64,000 bases of DNA from Candidatus Latescibacterota bacterium (lineage in GTDB: Bacteria; Latescibacterota; UBA2968; UBA8231), in assembly GCA_022819745.1 (NCBI GenBank), contig JAJEGS010000022.1:1-64000 (forward strand), in the 5' to 3' direction. Shown in pieces: positions 1-7,831 of this stretch (the stretch's first letter is position 1; each line of letters opens with the position of its first letter). The notes under the pieces were generated by a model, which worked only from the letters and a program-made list of their open reading frames with translations, had not been told where the DNA came from and did no database searches. Both the position numbers and the translations under genes were made by a program.

Positions 1-97
1 CGGCCCCGTCCACCAACGCCGACAAGCCCGTCGCGGTGGTCGCGCCAAACGAACTGAGCAGGTAATCGCTATATAATTCTAACAGGTGTTTGTCCAT
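1..97 (-). CDS. Transposase, N-terminal end (cut by window edge)
   Basis: The first 97 bases read leftward from an ATG at 95-97 give an open frame beginning MDKHLLELYSDYLLSSFG and continuing to the window edge without a stop. From memory this is the typical N-terminus of a family of DDE transposases, so the gene is the start of an insertion sequence lying mostly outside the window. Only about 32 residues are visible, so no catalytic residue can be checked and the family cannot be named firmly. Confidence 0.7.
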   Translation of the reverse strand, partial: MDKHLLELYSDYLLSSFGATTATGLSALVDGA

Positions 98-140
98 ACC
101 TTGAAAATACCACTAAATGAGAAACTGCGTAACATCAGTT
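1..140 (-). mobile_element. End of an insertion sequence (partial)
   Basis: The partial transposase starts at position 97, and the 45 bases beyond it contain the likely element end, around ctgcgtaacatcag (125-138), followed by AT-rich sequence and three copies of a 7-base unit cctaatg/t (153-173) just before the sulfatase. The exact boundary and any target duplication cannot be set because the other end is outside the window. Confidence 0.5.
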
Positions 141-193
141 ATTAATTTAATTCCTAATGCCTAATGCCTAATTTGCGAAGAAGGAGTCCCTTT

Positions 194-1825
194 ATGTCCA
201 CCACCTCCCAACGCCCGAACATCGTCCTCATCCTCGCCGACGACATGGGCTATTCCGACCTCGGCTGCTACGGCTCTGAAATCCGCACCCCCAACCTAGA
301 CGGCCTCGCCGCCCAAGGTTTGCGCTTCTCGCAGATGTACAATTTCGCCCGCTGCTGTCCCTCGCGCGCGGCCCTGCTGACCGGCCTCTATCCGCACCAA
401 GCCGGCATCGGTCACATGGCCGGCGGCATTCCCAATGCCCCCGGTTATGGCGGCTACCTGCGCCACTCGGCCGTCACCATCGCCCAAGTGCTCAAGGAGC
501 GCGGCTATCGCACCCTAATGTCGGGCAAGTGGCACTGCGGCAAAAGGCCCGACAGTGCCGACAGCCCTCCCGAGATGCAGCACGGCTTTGACCGCCTCTT
601 TGGCCTCGGTAGAAACAGCGGCTACTTCGGCGGGCGCACCTGCACCCTCGATGGCGAACCTATCGCCGCCAATCCCACCGACTTCTACCTCACCGACGCC
701 ATCTCCGATCACGCCGTTGACTTCATCTCTGAAAGCGCCGACCAACCCTTCTTCATGTACGTCGCGTACACAGCACCGCACTGGCCACTCCACGCCTTTG
801 AGGAGGACATCGCCCGCTACCAAGGCCAGTACCGCCAAGGCGGCTGGGACGCCGCGCGCACTGCCCGCCACGAAGCGCTCAAAGACATGGAAATCGTCAG
901 CCCCCACTGGGACATATCGCCCCGCGACGAGGACGCACCCCCTTGGCATGAAGCGGCCGACCCAGATTGGGAAGACCGGCGCATGGCCGTGTACGCAGCC
1001 CAAGTCGATCGCATGGACCAAGGCATCGGCCGCATCCTCGCCAAACTCCGCGAACTCGACCTAGAGGACAATACGTTGGTCATTTTTCTCTCAGACAACG
1101 GCGGCTGTGCTGAATTCTTGTGCGAGGATGGCAATCGCATCGACTGGGTCTTTTTACAGGGCCTCACCACCCACGACGGACGGCCCGTGCAAATGGGCAA
1201 CATCCCCGGCCTGATGCCCGGAGCCGCGGACACGTACATGAGCTACGACGTGCCTTGGGCCAACGTCAGCACCACCCCCTTCCGCCGCTACAAGCGCTGG
1301 GTCCACGAAGGCGGCATCGCCACCCCCTGCATCGTCCGCTGGCCTGCCACTATCAAACAACCCGACCTCGCGCACGCTCCCGCCCAAATCATCGACATCA
1401 CCGCAACCCTCATCGACGCGGCCGGCGCTTCCTATCCCGCCGAATACGACGGCCACGCCATCACCCCTCTCGAAGGTGAGAGCTTCCTCTCGCTTCTCGA
1501 AGGCCGCGAGTGGTCGCGCGAAAAGCCTATGTACTGGGAACACGAGGGCAACGCCGCCATCCGCATCGGGCCGTGGAAACTGGTCTGCGAAACCAGCGGC
1601 CAAAGTGGTTGGGAACTCTACAACATGGACGAAGATCGCACCGAACTCAACGACCTAGCGGAGCGAGAAAAAGCCAGAGTTAGGAAAATGGAACAGCGCT
1701 ACCGCGAATGGGCTGATCGCGCCGATGTCCTGCCTTGGCCCATCAACCCCGACACGTGGAGATTCGCCGGTATGAACCGGGACGGCACCTTCTACATGCG
1801 AGGGCAACACGGCCACATGGTCTAG
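194..1825 (+). CDS. Sulfatase (formylglycine-dependent arylsulfatase family)
   Basis: Predicted to hydrolyse sulfate esters, probably on sulfated polysaccharides. The start is the ATG at 194, which has AAGGAG at 181-186, rather than an in-frame ATG 30 bases upstream. The 543-residue protein opens with the alkaline-phosphatase-superfamily segment LADDMGYSDLG (about residues 14-24, metal-binding Asp pair) and has the sulfatase signature CCPSR at residues 54-58, whose first Cys would be converted to formylglycine by the family rule CxPSR. A second metal motif, LSDNGG, lies in the middle of the protein. No clear signal peptide is seen, so location is uncertain. It converges on a solute-binding protein gene 22 bases away. 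A second sulfatase at 60.5 kb likewise lies beside a solute-binding gene remnant. Confidence 0.93.
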   Translation: MSTTSQRPNIVLILADDMGYSDLGCYGSEIRTPNLDGLAAQGLRFSQMYNFARCCPSRAALLTGLYPHQAGIGHMAGGIPNAPGYGGYLRHSAVTIAQVLKERGYRTLMSGKWHCGKRPDSADSPPEMQHGFDRLFGLGRNSGYFGGRTCTLDGEPIAANPTDFYLTDAISDHAVDFISESADQPFFMYVAYTAPHWPLHAFEEDIARYQGQYRQGGWDAARTARHEALKDMEIVSPHWDISPRDEDAPPWHEAADPDWEDRRMAVYAAQVDRMDQGIGRILAKLRELDLEDNTLVIFLSDNGGCAEFLCEDGNRIDWVFLQGLTTHDGRPVQMGNIPGLMPGAADTYMSYDVPWANVSTTPFRRYKRWVHEGGIATPCIVRWPATIKQPDLAHAPAQIIDITATLIDAAGASYPAEYDGHAITPLEGESFLSLLEGREWSREKPMYWEHEGNAAIRIGPWKLVCETSGQSGWELYNMDEDRTELNDLAEREKARVRKMEQRYREWADRADVLPWPINPDTWRFAGMNRDGTFYMRGQHGHMV

Positions 1826-1835
1826 GACGCCCCTA

Positions 1836-1893
1836 CTGCACCACTCCTACCTTCCTGTAAATCTCTGCACCACCCCTACCTTCCTGTAAATCT
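1836..1893. repeat. Two tandem 29-bp copies at the 3' end of the solute-binding gene
   Basis: Bases 1836-1864 and 1865-1893 are tandem 29-base copies differing at one position (t versus c). Because 29 is not a multiple of three, the second copy read leftward is out of frame with the first and changes the C-terminus of the solute-binding protein. Confidence 0.9.
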
Positions 1894-3517
1894 CCTCGCG
1901 CACCTTGTAGATTTCCCGCGCCTCTTGGGTCATTTCCGCCCCACCTCGTTCCGTCCATTCGGCCACGAAATCGTCGAAATGGTCGAGGTCGCGCTCGCCG
2001 CGTACGATTTCGGCATAAACCGTCATCTGCAAATTGCGCAAATCGCGCAAGTGCTTGATCGACGAAGGCACCACGTCCGGCTTGCCGAACAGACCCGCCT
2101 GCGCCCACTCGGTGCGCTGATAGCGCTCGCGGTGTTGCAGCATCGCCGTTGGCAGGTACTTATCGGCAATGGTGGGCCGGACCCCGCAGGGTGCGAAAAA
2201 GCCACCCGGGCCATCGACGCTCAACACAGTCAGATGCTTGCTGGCGACGTTGCGGTCGTCGTAGGGCGGCAGATGATACAGGCCGCGCTCGGCGTCGAAC
2301 TCCCAATGCACGCCCCGCTGACCCATCCGCACCTCGACAAAGAGTTTTTCCTCAACAGCGAGCGCCTCGAAAATTTTGAGCATCCGCACGACCTTCTCAG
2401 GCGCGGCCGCTACCTGCTTGCCAAAGACAAAAACATGGGCCGCCGTGCTCCACACCCGTCCTCCTCGGATGCCCTCCGGGCCAGCCGGAAACGGCCCGAC
2501 CACCACCTCGGCACCCGGCTGCAACTCGGCAATGACCGATACCAACGATGCCTTGTTGTACTTGTCAAAGCTACTATAACCGCCTTGGCTAAAGAGATAT
2601 CCCGTCTTGCCGCTGACGAATTTCTGGTAGGGTATTGGACTGCTCTTGATTTGACCGATCGCAAAATCGGGATCGATCAGCCCGTCGGCGTACCACTTGC
2701 GCAAAAGCCCTAGGATCTCCTTAACCTCGGGCCGAGTCCCGCCCCACACAACCTCGCCATCGCGCAGCATCCAGCCGTGTGGCACGATCCCGTAGGCCCC
2801 GAAGACCGCGCCGAAGACATTGAACCAAGCCTGCGCATTGGGACACATGCCGTAGGTATCCTGTATCCCATTGCCATCCGGGTCCTCGTGGCGAAACTTC
2901 CACAGCGCCGTGTACATCTCGTCGAGGGTTTCTGGCACCTTGTCGATGCCGACGTTGCGCAGCCAGTCCATCCTCCAGATCCCCGGCACAGGATAGCCGA
3001 GACTGCTACCCCAAGTGGGGATGCCGTAGTTGGCCCCCTTCCAGTAGGCATAGAGCCACGCCGAGGGCGCGTACTCGTTGAGATAGCGCACGTAGTTGGG
3101 CGCGTGTTTTTGGATGACCTCGTAGGGAATGGGCAGCGCATAGCCATGGTGGGCGTCCTTTTGTACCACGACTGGATCGCCGGCGTAGAACAAATCGGGC
3201 ACATTGCCGCCGGCAAAGACCAGCGGCCGGCGCCGCATATAGGCAAAATGACTGGTAAACTGCGGCTTGAAATCGACGTTGAACCGCGCTTCAAGCCGCT
3301 TTTCGATCCAGGTGCCCTCGCGCGCAGTGGGGAAGCGCGGAATGCTCATCCAAGAGATCTCAAGCCGCTCCTCCGGGTCATCGACCACCGCATCCCAGTC
3401 GATACTCAATTCCGCCTCTGTCGCCTGTATCTTTCGCGCCTGCCGCTCAGCGAGGGCATACACAGCGCTAACGCAGGCGAAAAACGCCAACAGGGCGAGA
3501 ATTTTTCTCCGCGTCAT
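1847..3517 (-). CDS. Extracellular solute-binding protein of an ABC sugar-type transporter
   Basis: A 556-residue protein with an N-terminal hydrophobic segment ending ALA before a charged stretch, consistent with signal peptidase I export; a Cys lies in the hydrophobic core but the lipobox fit is poor. Length and general composition resemble the large family-1 extracellular solute-binding proteins (LplA/YtcQ-like) that capture oligosaccharides. No permease or ATPase gene lies nearby, so the transporter is incomplete in this window. The ATG at 3517 is preceded by an AGGG about four bases upstream, itself part of a perfect palindrome CCCTAATTAGGG (3522-3533). The last residues RFTGR result from a 29-bp tandem duplication; without it the frame would end EIYRKVGVVQ and a TAG. 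The family call rests on overall resemblance, not a single motif. Confidence 0.75.
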   Translation of the reverse strand: MTRRKILALLAFFACVSAVYALAERQARKIQATEAELSIDWDAVVDDPEERLEISWMSIPRFPTAREGTWIEKRLEARFNVDFKPQFTSHFAYMRRRPLVFAGGNVPDLFYAGDPVVVQKDAHHGYALPIPYEVIQKHAPNYVRYLNEYAPSAWLYAYWKGANYGIPTWGSSLGYPVPGIWRMDWLRNVGIDKVPETLDEMYTALWKFRHEDPDGNGIQDTYGMCPNAQAWFNVFGAVFGAYGIVPHGWMLRDGEVVWGGTRPEVKEILGLLRKWYADGLIDPDFAIGQIKSSPIPYQKFVSGKTGYLFSQGGYSSFDKYNKASLVSVIAELQPGAEVVVGPFPAGPEGIRGGRVWSTAAHVFVFGKQVAAAPEKVVRMLKIFEALAVEEKLFVEVRMGQRGVHWEFDAERGLYHLPPYDDRNVASKHLTVLSVDGPGGFFAPCGVRPTIADKYLPTAMLQHRERYQRTEWAQAGLFGKPDVVPSSIKHLRDLRNLQMTVYAEIVRGERDLDHFDDFVAEWTERGGAEMTQEAREIYKVREEIYRKVGVVQRFTGR

Positions 3518-3521
3518 AGTA

Positions 3522-3533
3522 CCCTAATTAGGG
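3522..3533. promoter_or_regulatory. Perfect 12-bp palindrome beside the solute-binding gene start
   Basis: CCCTAATTAGGG is a perfect palindrome ending 5 bases upstream of the ATG of the leftward solute-binding gene. It overlaps the likely ribosome-binding AGGG, so protein binding here could block expression. Operator function is a guess from position and symmetry only. Confidence 0.3.
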
Positions 3534-3545
3534 ATCGATTCTGAA

Positions 3546-3670
3546 CCGGCCACTTCGACGACTCGACTGAGCGGTTCGGCTGAGCTCACCGTCGAAGCCT
3601 CGCCGAAGTCAAGCTCAGTGGCCTACTTGGGCGAGCTTCAGTGTCCGGCCATTGAGCTTGTCGAAATGGC
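3546..3670. repeat. Intergenic palindromic repeat-like sequence
   Basis: This stretch contains several units of the form GAGCTTGTCGAA / TTCGACG..CTGAGC in both orientations, and begins and ends its first part with GGCCACT and AGTGGCC (about 3550-3626). It looks like a member of the short palindromic intergenic repeats common in large environmental genomes. No gene is visible in it. Only one copy occurs in the window, so its repeat status is unconfirmed. Confidence 0.4.
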
Positions 3671-3673
3671 ATC

Positions 3674-3715
3674 CTAAAAAACAAGGGAGGCAGATCGCAG
3701 TCGATCCACCTCCCT
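3674..3715 (-). terminator. Intrinsic terminator of the leftward gene at 3744-4688
   Basis: Arms 3684-3697 and 3702-3715 pair over 14 positions with two mismatches around a 4-base loop. Read leftward, the stem is followed by TGTTTTTTA, a good U-tract. It lies 29 bases beyond the stop codon of the secreted-protein gene. Confidence 0.85.
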
Positions 3716-3743
3716 AAGTCAAACCCGCAAACTGCCGGGACTG

Positions 3744-4688
3744 CTACTGCATGTACGAAGCCTTGATGTGGCCCCAGCTATCGTTTTCGACAGCGGTTGG
3801 CAAGAGATCCATCTGCGCCGGTAGCAAGATGAAGTCGGTGATGCACTTGCCATCGCCGTTACCGCAGCGCGCGCCGCCCATGCGCCAAGCAGCGAAGCGG
3901 CGGTCGGTATCGTTGTCGGTGCCTACATCGTTGTCGATGATCGAGATGCCCAAACCGATGATGTCGTTTTCGCCAAAGTCGTGCTGGACGCTGTTTTCGG
4001 GCGACGCGTGATCAAAGTCGTCCCAGCCCACGGTCCACCACTCAACTTGGAAGGTCGCCTCAGTGGCGTGTGCGCCGTTGAGATTGAAGGAGTTGGGGCA
4101 ACACGAATAAGGCTCGACGTCGTGCCAAGTGGCGCTTGAGGCCCAAAGCCAGTTCCAGCCAATCGGCTCCATCGGCGGCCAGCGGTAGTGGCTCATCTGG
4201 TTGAGGCGACCCCGGTTGCGCAGCACTTCTTCCTCGGTGTCGAAATCGTCAGCACCAAACCACGAGACATCGCCGCCGTGGTTGGCGTCGAGGTTGATCT
4301 CAAAGCTGTCGTCGCCGCCAGCGCCACCTATGCCGCCGGCATCGCGATCCCATAGATCGTCGAAGCGGTCATAGACGAAGTAGAGGCGATCCAGCTCGTC
4401 GTTCCAGCCCGAGGTCCAGCGGAAGTTCAAATCCGCAGTATTGACCTCGGCTCCAACCTCGCCAGCCACTACTACGTGCAGGAGCTCGCCGTTGAATTCG
4501 CTGAACGGCGTGAGCCACAAATTGTCGGGCACTACGTCCCACTCGGAAATATCGCCATCCATCACCGGCAGATGCGACGTGGGCCACTGCCAGACGCCCA
4601 AAATCAGCCCCTCGGGCACGTGCGCCGAAGAAGGCGAACTCAGGCCCAAAAGCGATACGGCCACACTCAGCGTCAATAGTTTCCTCAT
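3744..4688 (-). CDS. Secreted protein with a CBM9-like binding fold (tentative)
   Basis: A 314-residue protein with a clear signal peptide (MRKLLTL, a hydrophobic core, then SSAHVPEG). The mature part starts with PVMDGDISEWD, which resembles the DGxxxEW opening of CBM9/DOMON-like beta-sandwich domains in secreted sugar-binding proteins, and it is rich in Trp and Asp. A Cys pair sits at GARCGNGDGKC near the C-terminus. A GGGAG ribosome-binding site precedes the ATG at 4688, and a strong terminator follows the stop, so it is probably a single-gene unit. It is divergent from the FG-GAP protein gene. No enzymatic motif is seen; the binding role is inferred and the substrate is unknown. Confidence 0.55.
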   Translation of the reverse strand: MRKLLTLSVAVSLLGLSSPSSAHVPEGLILGVWQWPTSHLPVMDGDISEWDVVPDNLWLTPFSEFNGELLHVVVAGEVGAEVNTADLNFRWTSGWNDELDRLYFVYDRFDDLWDRDAGGIGGAGGDDSFEINLDANHGGDVSWFGADDFDTEEEVLRNRGRLNQMSHYRWPPMEPIGWNWLWASSATWHDVEPYSCCPNSFNLNGAHATEATFQVEWWTVGWDDFDHASPENSVQHDFGENDIIGLGISIIDNDVGTDNDTDRRFAAWRMGGARCGNGDGKCITDFILLPAQMDLLPTAVENDSWGHIKASYMQ

Positions 4689-4780
4689 GACTTATCTCCC
4701 TCTCGTTAGAATGGGGGTTAATTCGATAAATAAAATTCTCGTGCTAATGCACTTCGGAGCACTCTTTGAAGCACATTAAG

Positions 4781-4810
4781 TTGTTAGTGATAACAAATGA
4801 CGCTTATGTT
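4781..4810 (+). promoter_or_regulatory. Candidate promoter and operator for the FG-GAP protein gene
   Basis: TTGTTA (4781-4786), an 18-base spacer and TATGTT (4805-4810) make a plausible promoter 26 bases before the ATG at 4836. TTGTTA with TAACAA (4791-4796) forms a perfect 6-bp inverted repeat separated by four bases over the -35 region, a typical operator layout. Weak evidence: sequence match only. Confidence 0.35.
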
Positions 4811-4835
4811 GTCAATGTATTTAGAAGGCGCGTTT

Positions 4836-7013
4836 ATGATCCTGATAGTCTTACTCCTCCTCGCGCTCTGCCCAGCGGCCTCCCAAGCCCAGCAATCCGC
4901 TTCCGAACGCATGGCCGCTCGCCTGCGGCAACTCGCCAGCGAAGTCCGCGCCCAAGTCCCCTCCAACCTCAACACCCTGAACATGAACGCCGCCAGCGCC
5001 GCCTATCTGCGCGAGCAGCTAGCCAACGCGCAAAATCACAATCGCCAACAAGCACTGCGCCTCGAACTGGCCATCCAGCTCCTGCGCGCCGGCCAGACGC
5101 GCGAGGCCATCGCCGAACTGCAACTCTTACAAGCGCAAGACCTGCCCCCCAGCCTCCACACGCGCGTCCGCGACCGGCTGGGCATCGCCTACCTGCGCCT
5201 CGGCGAGCAAGAAAACTGCCTGCTCCACCACACCATCGCCTCCTGTCTGCTGCCCATCCAAGGCGAGGGGATCCACACTCTGCAAAAAGGCTCACAGGCC
5301 GCCATCGAACAGTACACAGCGATCCTACGCGAAAACCCAGACGACCTGAGCGCCTGCTGGTTGCTCAACATCGCCTATATGACCCTCGGCCAGTACCCCC
5401 ACGCCGTCCCGCCCGAGTGGCTCGTACCCCCGGCTTGCTTCGCCGACTCCAGCGCTATCGGGCGCTTCGCAGACCGAGCACCGGGTCTAGGCTTGGATGT
5501 AGTCGCCCTATCCGGCGGCAGCATCGTCGACGATTTCGACAACGACGGCTATCTCGACGTCGTCGCCTCTTCTTGGGGTCTAGACGACCAGCTTCGCTAC
5601 TTCCGTAACCAAGGCGACGGCACCTTTGCCGAGCGCACCGAGCAAGCCGGCCTCACTGGCCAAGTCGGCGGCCTCAACATCTGCCAAGCCGACTACGACA
5701 ACGACGGCCACCGCGACATCCTCGTGCTGCGCGGGGCCTGGCTCGCCGACTTGGGCCATCATCCCAATTCCCTGTTGCGCAACAGTGGCGGCACCTTCAC
5801 CGACGCGACCGAAGCGGCCGGCTTGCTCGCCTTTCATCCCACTCACTCGGCGGCCTGGAGCGACTACGACAACGACGGCGACCTCGACCTCTATGTCGGC
5901 AACGAGTCCGACGCCTGGGAACGTCACCCCTGCCAACTCTACCAGAACCAAGGCGACGGCACTTTCGCCGACGTCGCACCCGAGCGGAGCATCGACAACA
6001 TCGGCTTTGTCAAAGGCGTGACTTGGGGCGACTACGACGACGACGGCGATCCCGACCTCTATCTCTCCCGCCTCGGCCAAGACAACGTCCTCTACCGCAA
6101 CGAAGGGCCACGGGAACCATTTGCCGACGCGACCACAGAGGCTGGCGTCGCCGAGCCGCAAGGCTCGTTCCCCACTTGGTTTTGGGACTACGACAACGAC
6201 GGCGACCTCGACCTCTTCGCCGCTGGCTACCACAGCGAAAACCCCGATGACATTGCCGCAGTCTATCTGGGCCAGCCCTCGTCCGCAACAAGGCCCCGCT
6301 TCTATCAAAACCGGGGCGATGGCACCTTCACCGATATAACGGCACAGGTCGGCATGGACGGGATCATCCTGGCCATGGGAGCCAATTTCGGCGACCTCGA
6401 CAACGACGGCTTTCTCGACTGCTATATCGGCACCGGCAACCCCGACCTACGCTCATTGCTCCCCAACCGCATGATGCGCAACGTCGGCGGGCAGCGCTTT
6501 GCGGAGGCGACCTTCTCCGGCGGCTTCGGCCACATCCAAAAAGGCCACGGAGTTTCCTTTGCCGACATTGACAACGACGGCGACCAAGACATCTACATCG
6601 TCTTAGGCGGAGCTTATGACGGCGATTTCTACCAGAATGTCCTGTTTGAAAATCCCGGCCACGGCCATCGCTGGCTCACCCTCCGCCTCGAAGGCGTCCA
6701 ATCCAACAGAGACGCCTTGGGTACCCGCATCCAAGCGCGCATCCGCGAAAAAGGCATCGTCCGCGACATCTACGCCACCGTTGGCTCGGGCGGCAGTTTC
6801 GGCGCGTCGAGTCTGCAACAGGAAATCGGTCTAGGCCGCGCCGATACGCTTCTTTTTGTCGAAGTCACTTGGCCGACAACAGGCCAAAAACAGCGCTTCT
6901 ACGAGCTCGCCATGGACCAGATCGTCCACATCCGCGAAGGGGACGACGCACCCATCCCGATCCACCTCAACCGCCTCTCCCTCTCCTCTGTCCATCACCC
7001 AATCAGCCCCTAA
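4836..7013 (+). CDS. Secreted FG-GAP/VCBS repeat protein with C-terminal ASPIC/UnbV domain (CRTAC1-like)
   Basis: The ATG at 4836 is chosen because it begins the signal peptide (MILIVLLLLALCPAASQAQQ) and has AAGG seven bases upstream; an in-frame ATG 39 bases earlier lacks this. Residues about 25-190 are helical and TPR-like. Then come seven calcium-type loops of the form DxDNDGxxD, from DFDNDGYLD (about residue 233) to DIDNDGDQD (about 578), typical of beta-propeller FG-GAP repeats. From about residue 620, NRDALGTRI and VGSGGSFGASS match the ASPIC/UnbV domain. Such proteins are exported and thought to bind carbohydrate or protein ligands; the exact role is unknown. A second family member lies at 34.8 kb. 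It is transcribed alone, followed by a separate promoter for brnT. Confidence 0.88.
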   Translation: MILIVLLLLALCPAASQAQQSASERMAARLRQLASEVRAQVPSNLNTLNMNAASAAYLREQLANAQNHNRQQALRLELAIQLLRAGQTREAIAELQLLQAQDLPPSLHTRVRDRLGIAYLRLGEQENCLLHHTIASCLLPIQGEGIHTLQKGSQAAIEQYTAILRENPDDLSACWLLNIAYMTLGQYPHAVPPEWLVPPACFADSSAIGRFADRAPGLGLDVVALSGGSIVDDFDNDGYLDVVASSWGLDDQLRYFRNQGDGTFAERTEQAGLTGQVGGLNICQADYDNDGHRDILVLRGAWLADLGHHPNSLLRNSGGTFTDATEAAGLLAFHPTHSAAWSDYDNDGDLDLYVGNESDAWERHPCQLYQNQGDGTFADVAPERSIDNIGFVKGVTWGDYDDDGDPDLYLSRLGQDNVLYRNEGPREPFADATTEAGVAEPQGSFPTWFWDYDNDGDLDLFAAGYHSENPDDIAAVYLGQPSSATRPRFYQNRGDGTFTDITAQVGMDGIILAMGANFGDLDNDGFLDCYIGTGNPDLRSLLPNRMMRNVGGQRFAEATFSGGFGHIQKGHGVSFADIDNDGDQDIYIVLGGAYDGDFYQNVLFENPGHGHRWLTLRLEGVQSNRDALGTRIQARIREKGIVRDIYATVGSGGSFGASSLQQEIGLGRADTLLFVEVTWPTTGQKQRFYELAMDQIVHIREGDDAPIPIHLNRLSLSSVHHPISP

Positions 7014-7028
7014 CACCCCCTATCGGAC

Positions 7029-7067
7029 TTGGCATAATGGCTAATCATATATATAATTAGCATTATG
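7029..7067 (+). promoter_or_regulatory. Promoter and palindromic operator of the BrnT/BrnA operon
   Basis: TTGGCA (7029-7034), a 17-base spacer and a consensus TATAAT (7052-7057) form a near-perfect housekeeping promoter. Inverted repeats 7033-7045 and 7056-7067, matching except for one base gap, flank the -10 box and end on the ATG at 7065-7067. Transcription should start about seven bases after the -10 box, essentially at that ATG, so the message is probably leaderless. BrnA antitoxins repress their own operons by binding such palindromes. Confidence 0.75.
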
Positions 7068-7337
7068 GCAATGCAGCCGGCCTATGAATGGGACGAAGTC
7101 AAGCGACGTTCCAACCGGGCTAAACATCGCGTGGATTTCACCGCGCTGGAAGCCTTCGAGTGGGATACCGCGATCATCGAACTGGATGATTATCCAGAGG
7201 AAGAACGCTGGAACGCCATCGGCTTCATCGGTCTCGTTTTGCACTTCGTTGTCTACACCGAGCGCGGGGACCGCATTCGCATAATCAGTCTGCGCAAGGC
7301 AGACCGGAAGGAGATTAGTAAATATGCCCAAGCTTAA
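7065..7337 (+). CDS. brnT: BrnT-family toxin (ribonuclease of a type II toxin-antitoxin system)
   Basis: The 90-residue protein matches the BrnT family in length and conserved pattern: an N-terminal FEWDxxK-like segment (here YEWDEVKRRSNRAKHRVDF), a central ERWNAIG, VVYTERGDRIRIISLRKADRKE near the end. BrnT is an RNase whose activity stops translation until neutralised by BrnA. No ribosome-binding site is seen, and the predicted transcript begins at the ATG at 7065, so translation is probably leaderless; a second ATG at 7071 is possible. The toxin gene precedes and overlaps the antitoxin gene by 14 bases, the usual BrnTA order. Confidence 0.92.
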   Translation: MAMQPAYEWDEVKRRSNRAKHRVDFTALEAFEWDTAIIELDDYPEEERWNAIGFIGLVLHFVVYTERGDRIRIISLRKADRKEISKYAQA

Positions 7338-7719
7338 GCCCGGAACCGTTTGGCCGAAACCGGCCAAGGTCGATTTGACCCAGGAACAAATCGACGAAAT
7401 CGCGGCAATGGACATGACGTTCGCTGAGGTCGAAACAAAGTATGGCGAGGATATCGCCATTCGAGTTGGCATCGCTAGGGACCCCGACACGCGGGAACTC
7501 ACCGATGAAGACTTCGCAAGGATGCGCCCGGCGACTGAAACCGCGCCGCATCTTGTTGAGGCGTATCGGCGGACGCGCGGCAAGCAGAAAGCGCCGACCA
7601 AAGATCGCATATCCATCTGTCTCGACGCGGATATCACGGCTTACTTCCGGGCGACAGGCAAAGGCTGGCAGACGCGGCTTAACGATACGTTGCGCCGGGC
7701 GGTATTTGGCGACCCCTAA
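7324..7719 (+). CDS. brnA: BrnA-family antitoxin
   Basis: A 131-residue protein whose C-terminal part (KDRISICLDADITAYFRA, then GKGWQTRLNDTLRRAV) is the ribbon-helix-helix DNA-binding region diagnostic of BrnA. The N-terminal half, unusually long for the family and rich in acidic and Pro residues, would wrap and inhibit BrnT. It overlaps brnT by 14 bases, so translation is coupled. It should repress the operon through the inverted repeat at 7033-7067. The gene ends 112 bases before the converging TPR lipoprotein gene; that gap holds only a weak hairpin. Confidence 0.93.
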   Translation: MPKLKPGTVWPKPAKVDLTQEQIDEIAAMDMTFAEVETKYGEDIAIRVGIARDPDTRELTDEDFARMRPATETAPHLVEAYRRTRGKQKAPTKDRISICLDADITAYFRATGKGWQTRLNDTLRRAVFGDP

Positions 7720-7831
7720 CATTTAGAAGACAAAGGCTTCTTCAACCTACCGCTGCGCCTCTTTTTGGTCCGGTTGGCTTGGTGCCCACACACTTTCGCA
7801 CGAAAACTCGAATTCTTCCAGTCATGCCAAG

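Noticed and set aside
2777..3544. 255-codon rightward frame opposite the solute-binding gene
   Set aside because: It lies fully antisense to a gene with a signal peptide and family resemblance; high-GC codon bias opens the opposite frame. No start site or homology signal.
4766..5608. 280-codon rightward frame rich in Arg and Pro overlapping the FG-GAP gene
   Set aside because: Low-complexity out-of-frame product of a GC-rich gene; the in-frame gene has clear domain motifs.
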